Positions 1 to 4,510 of a DNA stretch of 7,852 bases are shown here, in pieces. The translations under genes and the position numbers were made by a program. Each line of letters starts with the position of its first letter. The first letter of the stretch is position 1. A model generated the notes under the pieces. The model was not told the DNA's origin, did no database searches, and was given only the letters and a program-made list of their open reading frames with translations. Location: contig CAKUEI010000075.1 of NCBI GenBank assembly GCA_934646175.1, forward strand, positions 1 through 7,852, in the 5' to 3' direction. Origin of the DNA: an uncultured Oscillospiraceae bacterium. GTDB lineage: Bacteria > Bacillota > Clostridia > Oscillospirales > Oscillospiraceae.

Positions 1-531
1 GTCCTCCGCGCCCTGAACCGCCGGTACGGGGAACCTTTGAGCGAAAACGCCCTGTCCGACGTAGGGGAGAAGGTGGGCTCCGACGTGCCCTTCTGCCTGC
101 TGGGCGGGACCGCGCTGGCTGAAGGGAAGGGGGAACGGCTCACACCGCTGCCCGCCCTGCCGGAGTGCGCCATCGTGCTGTGCAAGCCGGACTTTTCCGT
201 CTCTACGCCGGAGCTGTTTGCAAGGATCCAGTGCTCGAAGATACGGAAGCGGCCCGATATTGACGGGATGATCGCGGGACTGAAGAGCGGGAGCCTTTCG
301 GAAGCAGCGCGGAGGATGTACAACGTCTTTGAGGATTCCATGGGCGAACGAAGCGCCGCTGTGGTGCGTGAGCTGAAAAGTACCATGATCCAGTCCGGGG
401 CTCTGGGTGCGGTCATGACCGGGACCGGCCCCACCGTGTTCGGCCTTTTTGAAAATCAGGATGACGCCGGGAAGGCATATCGTGTGCTGAAAGAGCGGTA
501 TCCGGACACTTTTTTGACTGAGCCGGTATAA
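1..531 (+). CDS. ispE: IspE, 4-diphosphocytidyl-2-C-methyl-D-erythritol kinase (3' part, N-terminus outside window)
   Basis: IspE is the GHMP-family kinase of the MEP isoprenoid pathway. It uses ATP to phosphorylate the 2-hydroxyl of CDP-methylerythritol in the cytosol. The open frame runs from base 1 (VLRALNRRYGEPLSEN...) to a TAA at 529-531, giving 176 residues of a family usually about 280-300 long, so roughly the first 110-120 residues, including the ATP-binding glycine-rich loop, lie to the left. The segment GSDVPFCLLGGTALAEGKGE carries the Asp (codon 82-84) that matches the catalytic aspartate of the family. GALGAVMTGTGPTVFGLF near the C-terminus is GHMP motif 3. An internal TTG at 37 opens a shorter frame but cuts into conserved sequence, so it is not the start. 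A strong terminator follows directly. The call is secure from the motifs; only the start is unseen. Confidence 0.95.
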   Translation, partial: VLRALNRRYGEPLSENALSDVGEKVGSDVPFCLLGGTALAEGKGERLTPLPALPECAIVLCKPDFSVSTPELFARIQCSKIRKRPDIDGMIAGLKSGSLSEAARRMYNVFEDSMGERSAAVVRELKSTMIQSGALGAVMTGTGPTVFGLFENQDDAGKAYRVLKERYPDTFLTEPV

Positions 532-536
532 AATGC

Positions 537-584
537 AAAATCACCGTCCAAACTGGTGGAAAACCTGTTTGGACGGTGATTTTT
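537..584 (+). terminator. Rho-independent terminator of ispE, abutting the spoIIR start codon
   Basis: A perfect 17-bp inverted repeat (537-553 with 567-583) encloses a 13-nt loop at 554-566. The 3' arm ends in a run of five T (580-584), with the arm and T-run overlapping. It begins five bases after the ispE stop codon. The 5' arm starts with AAAA, so the complement also ends in T and the element could act in both directions. The 3' arm contains GGACGGTG, the only Shine-Dalgarno-like stretch in front of the ATG at 585, so the hairpin also covers the ribosome binding site of spoIIR. Confidence 0.9.
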
Positions 585-1211
585 ATGTATCATGGGAAAT
601 ACCTACGCCTGGCGGAGGCGGCACTGCTGTGCGGCGTGGCCTTTGCTATGCTGTTCGGGTTTTACTTAGACGGGCAGCAGGCATCTCTGCGGGAGAAGAC
701 CCTGCGCCTGCATGTCCTTGCCAATTCCGATTCCGAGGAAGATCAGGCCCTGAAGCTGAAGGTGCGGGACCGGGTGCTGCAGTTGGCGGAATCTTACTAC
801 GAGCCGGGCGATGACCGTGCGGCGGCGGAAGAAAAGCTGCAAGCCCATCTTTTGGATCTCTCCGAAGCAGGGGAAACGGTGGTGCGGGAGAACGGTTATT
901 CCTACCCGGTCTCCGCCGAGATTGAGGACACCTGGTTCCCCAGCAAGACCTATACGGATTTTGCCCTCCCTGCCGGGGAATACCGAGCGCTGCGGGTGAT
1001 CATCGGCGAGGGAGATGGGCAGAACTGGTGGTGCGTCCTCTTTCCGCCCCTGTGCCTTTCCTCTGTGACGGAGGAAACGGCGGAGACCGCCATGGGTGCC
1101 GGTTTTTCCGAGGAGGAGACCGCACTGATCACCGGAGAGAGCGGGGAATACATCATCCGCTTCAAATGTGTGGAGCTTTGGGAACAATGGAAGCACATCA
1201 TCAGTCGATGA
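585..1211 (+). CDS. spoIIR: SpoIIR, stage II sporulation protein R (forespore signal for pro-sigma-E processing)
   Basis: SpoIIR is made in the forespore and exported to the intermembrane space. There it triggers the SpoIIGA protease to cleave pro-sigma-E in the mother cell. The 208-residue product has a short N-terminus with one hydrophobic segment (about residues 11-30, signal peptide or anchor). Family blocks follow: HVLANSDSEEDQ (about 43-54), then ALKLKVRDRVL; WFPSKTYTDFALPAGEYRALRVIIGEG (about 117-143), quoted here in family order; and GQNWWCVLFPPLC (about 145-157). Length is normal for the family. The ATG at 585 is chosen. A GTG at 576 in the same frame would add MIF but lies inside the terminator stem and has no Shine-Dalgarno sequence. 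The only RBS-like stretch for 585 is GGACGGTG (571-578), also in that stem. In Bacillus this gene is under sigma-F. No clear sigma-F promoter could be fixed here. Base usage matches its neighbours. Confidence 0.93.
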   Translation: MYHGKYLRLAEAALLCGVAFAMLFGFYLDGQQASLREKTLRLHVLANSDSEEDQALKLKVRDRVLQLAESYYEPGDDRAAAEEKLQAHLLDLSEAGETVVRENGYSYPVSAEIEDTWFPSKTYTDFALPAGEYRALRVIIGEGDGQNWWCVLFPPLCLSSVTEETAETAMGAGFSEEETALITGESGEYIIRFKCVELWEQWKHIISR

Positions 1212-1216
1212 TGATC

Positions 1217-1412
1217 TCAAACGAGACCCGCTCCGCTGGGCTCTCGTTTGAAAAGGCTGCGGCCCGCTGCAGCACACTTATGGTACGCCTTTTGGCGTAC
1301 CATTTGCACGTTTGAGGGCCAAGAAGAGTTTTCGGCAACGTACACGCCGCCGCCGAAAATAGATCGAACCTAATTTGCGCCTGCGGACGCAAACTCTGTG
1401 AGGCTTTCGCCT
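1217..1412. repeat. Hairpin-rich intergenic element between convergent genes
   Basis: The 207-bp gap 1212-1418 holds no credible gene but a series of inverted repeats. These are: 1217-1226 with 1242-1251 (10 bp, extended by CCC/GGG after a one-base bulge); 1256-1260 with 1269-1273 (5 bp); 1280-1289 with 1294-1303 (perfect 10 bp, loop TTTT); 1329-1336 with 1352-1359 (perfect 8 bp); 1374-1379 with 1388-1393 (6 bp); and 1401-1404 with 1409-1412 (4 bp, which on the minus strand forms a GAAA tetraloop hairpin). None is followed by a proper T-run on either strand, so they are not standard terminators. The layout suggests a REP/MITE-like dispersed repeat or a structured RNA. Which of these it is cannot be decided from one copy. 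Confidence 0.6.
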
Positions 1413-1418
1413 GTGCTT

Positions 1419-2120
1419 TTAGAAAAAGAACCGCCGGGCCAGCTTCTGTTTCAGAATATGGCTGCGCTCGGTGAAATAGAGCAGGATAGCCAGCGCGATC
1501 CCCAGCAGGAAGGGGAACACAGACCAGAGGAAAGAGCCGCGCAGGTGGAAGACCGCGTTGATGCGCCATTCCAGAAGAAGGCAGTATAGCCCGGCGGAAA
1601 AACAGGAGATCGCGGCGATATAAAGCCCGGGAAGGCCGGTTTTCCGGCGCAGCAGGATGAGCAGCAGCGCGGAGGCGAAGGGGTACAGTGCAGCGGGGAA
1701 CGCGAAGGGCCAGAACCAGTCCCCCTGCAGGACCAGCGCGGAAAAGTAAAGGGCCGCCTCTGTACAGCAAAGGTCCAGAATCAGCTGAAAGACCGGGCGG
1801 GTGCGGAGGGTGGCGGGAATGACGATGATCACATAGGCAAGCAGCAGCGCGGCTGCCGTCAGCTTGGCACAGTCGATATGCCCGTGAAGGTCATAGTCGC
1901 CGAAGAAGGTGAAGATGATCGGAAGGGCAAACAAAACCGACAGCAGGGGGAGAAATCTGGCCCTGTTGATGCGCGGGGGGAACGGCTTTGCCTCCGGCGG
2001 GCAGACAAAGGCCGCAGGGGTGGCCGGACCTTCGGCCGTTTCGCTGACCGGGCCGCCGCACAGGGGACAGCGCGGCTCGGAATCGGCCAGTTCTACGCCG
2101 CATCTTATGCAGTACGACAT
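1419..2120 (-). CDS. Zinc-ribbon membrane protein, DUF6320-like, function unknown
   Basis: This 233-residue protein starts with a four-cysteine zinc ribbon: C4 and C7 in YCIRCG, C18 and C21 in CPLCG. A proline-rich linker (about 30-52) follows, then about six hydrophobic segments near 56-74, 85-105, 110-131, 134-157, 163-183 and 198-216, and a short basic tail ending KLARRFFF. The architecture matches what I recall as DUF6320 proteins of clostridia; that family name is from memory. The zinc ribbon has no signal sequence and should face the cytosol. The gene is third in the operon and its start overlaps the 3' end of the acyltransferase gene by 16 bases. An AAAGGAG sequence lies about 12 bases before the ATG. 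No catalytic motif is visible. A role as membrane partner or regulator of the upstream enzymes is only an inference from position. Confidence 0.75.
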   Translation of the reverse strand: MSYCIRCGVELADSEPRCPLCGGPVSETAEGPATPAAFVCPPEAKPFPPRINRARFLPLLSVLFALPIIFTFFGDYDLHGHIDCAKLTAAALLLAYVIIVIPATLRTRPVFQLILDLCCTEAALYFSALVLQGDWFWPFAFPAALYPFASALLLILLRRKTGLPGLYIAAISCFSAGLYCLLLEWRINAVFHLRGSFLWSVFPFLLGIALAILLYFTERSHILKQKLARRFFF

Positions 2121-3421
2121 GCTTCTATCCTGCTCCTTTGATTACTTTCGATTTTTACATGAAGCCCAAGCCGGTGCAGTGTGGTGAAGAAATTGCGCTC
2201 CAGCCGGGGCTCTTTAATATTGCGGATAAAGGAAATGTGCAGCTCGTCGCCGTAGGAGACGATGCCGCAGTTGTTGGGCGTGGTGGCCTGAACGGTGAGG
2301 ATAAAGTGAAATTTTTCGATGTAGGGACGCATGACCTCCGGCACCTTGACCGCGCCGAGGTTGGACATGGTGATGCACGTCCTGCTTTCGCCGATCTGGT
2401 CATACACCATCTTCATGCCGAGGTTTTTGAGGAACAGGGGCGTCAGCTTTAGAGCAAGGGACTGCTCGAACTTGGTGTTGCTCACGATGCGGGAGCCCAT
2501 CTGCTTATCCGTGATCTCCTGCCCCATCTGGTGGTGGATGCTTTTGATGATCTCCTCCAGCGTGTAATTGCCCAGCCGGGGGTCGATCCCCGGGGAGATG
2601 TTCAGGACGAAGTTCCGCAGGGAACTGCCGCCGAAGAGCTTCCGCAGGTTGACGGGGATCAGGATCTTCACCGGGCGCTGATTTTTTTTCCGCAGCACCT
2701 GCTCGTTTTGAATGGCCATGATGGAATAGATCATGACCGAGGCAAGCAGGGTGGTGATGGTCACGCCGTAGGAATGGGCAAGGGCCAAAACCTCCTTAAC
2801 ATCCAGTGTGCCGATGATCAGATTGTGGAACCCGGAAAGCTCCGGCGTTCCGCTCAGGTGAAAGGCGGCAGATTCCATCCGACTATGGCTCACCGTGCCG
2901 GAATATTTGAGAAAGCTGTCCTCCAGCTCCTCCGGCTTGGGCGCCTCGGAAAGGTCCAGTACGCCGTTTTCGCAGGGAATGGTAAGACCGAATTTCAGCG
3001 TCAGATATTGGGCGAGCAGAGTCTTCAGAAAGATGATGCCGCCGTTTCCGTCGGTGAGGGCGTGAAAAAACTCCACCGAAACGCGCTTATTGTAGTAAAG
3101 CACCCGGAACGCGCACTGCCGGATGTCGGAAAATTTCATTTTAGTCAGGGGATCTTTGCCGTCCAGCTGAATGAGGGGCGCACTGGGGATCTGCTCCAGA
3201 TAGTACCAGAACACGCCCCGGCGCAGGCGGACGGCGATGGAGGGGAACCGGCGCACCACCCTGTTCAGTGCCTGCTGCAGCACCTCGGGGTCGACGGGGT
3301 CTGCCAGATGGGCGGTCAGACGGAACACATTGCTCCAATCCTTCCGCTTTGCGGCGGGATAGATCTTCCCGACGTTGTCAAGGCGCATCCAGCGCAGGTC
3401 TTCATTGGGGATAGGTTCCAT
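2105..3421 (-). CDS. Acyltransferase of the alcohol acetyltransferase / condensation-domain fold
   Basis: The 438-residue protein belongs to the CoA-dependent acyltransferase superfamily (AATase, WS/DGAT, NRPS condensation domains), which transfers acyl groups from a thioester to a hydroxyl or amine. The active-site motif HHxxxDG appears as FHALTDG (residues 119-125), with H120 as presumed catalytic base and D124 structural; the first His is replaced by Phe. The N-terminus (MEPIPNEDLRWMRLDN, then NVFRLTAHL and PEVLQQALNRVVRRFPSI) fits the first half of the fold. The C-terminal half contains SNLGAVKVP, about where these proteins carry the second-lobe strand. No signal peptide or membrane helix is evident, so it is probably cytosolic. 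TAGGAG lies nine bases before the ATG. Its start overlaps the hydrolase gene by 20 bases and its end overlaps the zinc-ribbon gene by 16, so it is the middle gene of an operon. The substrate is unknown: short-chain alcohol, lipid or secondary metabolite are all possible. Confidence 0.8.
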   Translation of the reverse strand: MEPIPNEDLRWMRLDNVGKIYPAAKRKDWSNVFRLTAHLADPVDPEVLQQALNRVVRRFPSIAVRLRRGVFWYYLEQIPSAPLIQLDGKDPLTKMKFSDIRQCAFRVLYYNKRVSVEFFHALTDGNGGIIFLKTLLAQYLTLKFGLTIPCENGVLDLSEAPKPEELEDSFLKYSGTVSHSRMESAAFHLSGTPELSGFHNLIIGTLDVKEVLALAHSYGVTITTLLASVMIYSIMAIQNEQVLRKKNQRPVKILIPVNLRKLFGGSSLRNFVLNISPGIDPRLGNYTLEEIIKSIHHQMGQEITDKQMGSRIVSNTKFEQSLALKLTPLFLKNLGMKMVYDQIGESRTCITMSNLGAVKVPEVMRPYIEKFHFILTVQATTPNNCGIVSYGDELHISFIRNIKEPRLERNFFTTLHRLGLHVKIESNQRSRIEACRTA

Positions 3422-4310
3422 TTTGAATCGCTCCTACGAATTTGACGATTTTGCCCATGGCCTCCTTGCCTTCGGGAAGGCCGAACAGGGGATAGACATG
3501 CCACATGCCGGGGGCGATGGTAAGGTGAGAGCGGCATCCGTTTTGGCACAGAATCTCGTGCAGCTTGACGGCATCGTCCAGCATGACCTCGTCCCCGCCC
3601 ACAAAAATCAGGGATGGGGGCATTTCAGTGAGGTCGCCGAACAGAGGGGAGACCAACGGCTCGTCCAGAGACGTGCCGCCAATGGTGTAAAGGGAAGCGT
3701 AATACTGAAGCCGCTCCCGGGACATGGAGGGGTCGACATCGCGGTTTAAGTCGTAAAACCGGCCGGAGCTGGTCAGGTCGGTCCACGGGGAAATGGCGAT
3801 CAGCCCACCGGGAAGAGGCATCCCCAGCTGCTTCAGCTTCAGGGTCAGGGCGTAGATCAGCCCGCCGCCGGCGGATTCCCCGCAGAGTAGGATCTTTTCC
3901 GGTGGATAGCCCAGGTAGAGCAGATAGCGGTAGGCCGAGAGCGCATCCTCCAGCGCCGCCGGGAAGGGATGCTCCGGCGCAAGGCGGTAGGCGGCGCAGA
4001 ACACCCGGATTTTGTTCAGTACTGCAAGGGTGGAACCGTAGCCCTTGGCATATTCCAAGTTGCCCGCCACATAGCCGCCGCCGTGGAGGTAGAGGATCAC
4101 CCCGTCGTATTTCCGTTCGTTCGGCGTGATCCAGGCACAGTTGAACTCCGGAAAGGTCTGGGGCGTATAGCGGACCTGAAACCGCCAGGGGGCGGCCATC
4201 AGACGGCCTGTCATCTTGTGTGTAAAGCGAATTGCCTCCACAGAGCTGTTCTCCATGAATGGCTTGAAGGTCATGATCTGCGAACGCAGAAGGCGGCTGG
4301 AAAGTGCCAT
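3402..4310 (-). CDS. Alpha/beta hydrolase, hormone-sensitive lipase (HSL) family esterase
   Basis: This 302-residue protein is an HSL-type carboxylic ester hydrolase. Motifs in order are: oxyanion-hole HGGGY (76-80), YRLAPEHPFPA (108-118), nucleophile elbow GESAG (144-148, Ser146), acid GGDEVML (Asp240), and base GMWH (His271). All three members of the catalytic triad are present, so it should be active on acyl esters. No signal peptide is seen, which points to a cytosolic enzyme. The length is normal. The ATG at 4310 is preceded by GAGGA at about 8-9 bases and is preferred over the internal Met13. It is the first gene of the minus-strand operon and overlaps the acyltransferase gene by 20 bases. 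An esterase paired with an acyltransferase suggests making and removing the same kind of acyl ester, or release of a product; the substrate cannot be told. Confidence 0.9.
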   Translation of the reverse strand: MALSSRLLRSQIMTFKPFMENSSVEAIRFTHKMTGRLMAAPWRFQVRYTPQTFPEFNCAWITPNERKYDGVILYLHGGGYVAGNLEYAKGYGSTLAVLNKIRVFCAAYRLAPEHPFPAALEDALSAYRYLLYLGYPPEKILLCGESAGGGLIYALTLKLKQLGMPLPGGLIAISPWTDLTSSGRFYDLNRDVDPSMSRERLQYYASLYTIGGTSLDEPLVSPLFGDLTEMPPSLIFVGGDEVMLDDAVKLHEILCQNGCRSHLTIAPGMWHVYPLFGLPEGKEAMGKIVKFVGAIQNGTYPQ

Positions 4311-4338
4311 GGAACGATCCTCACTTTGCGGCTGTGTT

Positions 4339-4366
4339 GGAGCCGTTCTGTGTGGGAGCGGCTCCC
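4339..4366. promoter_or_regulatory. Palindrome and inverted repeat in the hydrolase operon leader (possible operator)
   Basis: GGGAGC-G-GCTCCC (4354-4366) is a perfect 13-base palindrome just downstream of the predicted transcription start of the minus-strand operon. GGAGCCG (4339-4345) can also pair with CGGCTCC (4359-4365) around a 13-nt loop, so the leader has two competing pairings. Position at about +2 to +15 would suit a repressor site or a leader hairpin. No regulator gene is in the window. Confidence 0.4.
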
Positions 4367-4374
4367 ATAAACGT

Positions 4375-4383
4375 ATTTTACCA
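4375..4383 (-). promoter_or_regulatory. Extended -10 promoter for the hydrolase-acyltransferase-zinc-ribbon operon
   Basis: On the minus strand the sequence reads TGGTAAAAT, an extended -10 (TGn plus TAAAAT at 4375-4380). It lies about 65 bases before the hydrolase ATG. The hexamer at the usual 17-bp spacing is poor. A perfect TTGACA occurs at 4404-4409 but at 23 bp, too far for a normal sigma-A promoter. Activity would rest on the extended -10 or on an activator. Confidence 0.5.
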
Positions 4384-4443
4384 CATTTTCATGGCAAAAG
4401 CTATGTCAAATTCGGCGGAAGTGCCGATGCTGTCCTCCGTGCC

Positions 4444-4472
4444 TTGACCGTAGGGGTGAATTGGGGTAAAAT
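4444..4472 (+). promoter_or_regulatory. Sigma-A promoter of pcrA
   Basis: TTGACC (4444-4449), a 17-bp spacer and TAAAAT (4467-4472) match the vegetative consensus in 10 of 12 positions with ideal spacing. Transcription would start near 4479, leaving a leader of about 30 bases before the ATG at 4511. The Shine-Dalgarno sequence is GAGAGG (4493-4498) or AGGTGA (4501-4506). It is divergent from the hydrolase operon promoter. Confidence 0.75.
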
Positions 4473-4510
4473 CAACCGTATCGTCGAAATTTGAGAGGAC
4501 AGGTGAGCAT

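Noticed and set aside
475..505. Possible sigma-F promoter for spoIIR (GCATA at 475-479)
   Set aside because: The -10 region downstream (around 497-505) matches poorly and at the wrong spacing, and transcripts from it would run into the terminator at 537-584.
576..584. GTG at 576 as the spoIIR start
   Set aside because: It lies in the terminator stem without a Shine-Dalgarno sequence and adds only three residues before the ATG at 585, which has GGACGG at suitable distance.
666..1277. 203-codon minus-strand frame
   Set aside because: Antisense to spoIIR, which is confirmed by conserved sequence blocks; no RBS or domain of its own.
1212..1418. Insertion sequence remnant
   Set aside because: No transposase fragment, and no pair of terminal inverted repeats bounding the spacer with a target duplication could be found by eye. 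It is kept only as a hairpin-rich element.
1201..1770. 189-codon minus-strand frame crossing the hairpin cluster
   Set aside because: It overlaps the 3' half of the zinc-ribbon membrane protein in another frame and runs through the inverted repeats. The product is a biased, motif-free Arg/Ala/Pro mix.
2531..3445. 304-codon open frame on the plus strand
   Set aside because: Antisense to the acyltransferase gene, which has FHALTDG and a good RBS. The plus-strand product shows no motif and no RBS.
4412..4427. Small inverted repeat TCGGC/GCCGA in the divergent promoter region
   Set aside because: Only five base pairs with a six-base loop, expected by chance in GC-rich DNA.
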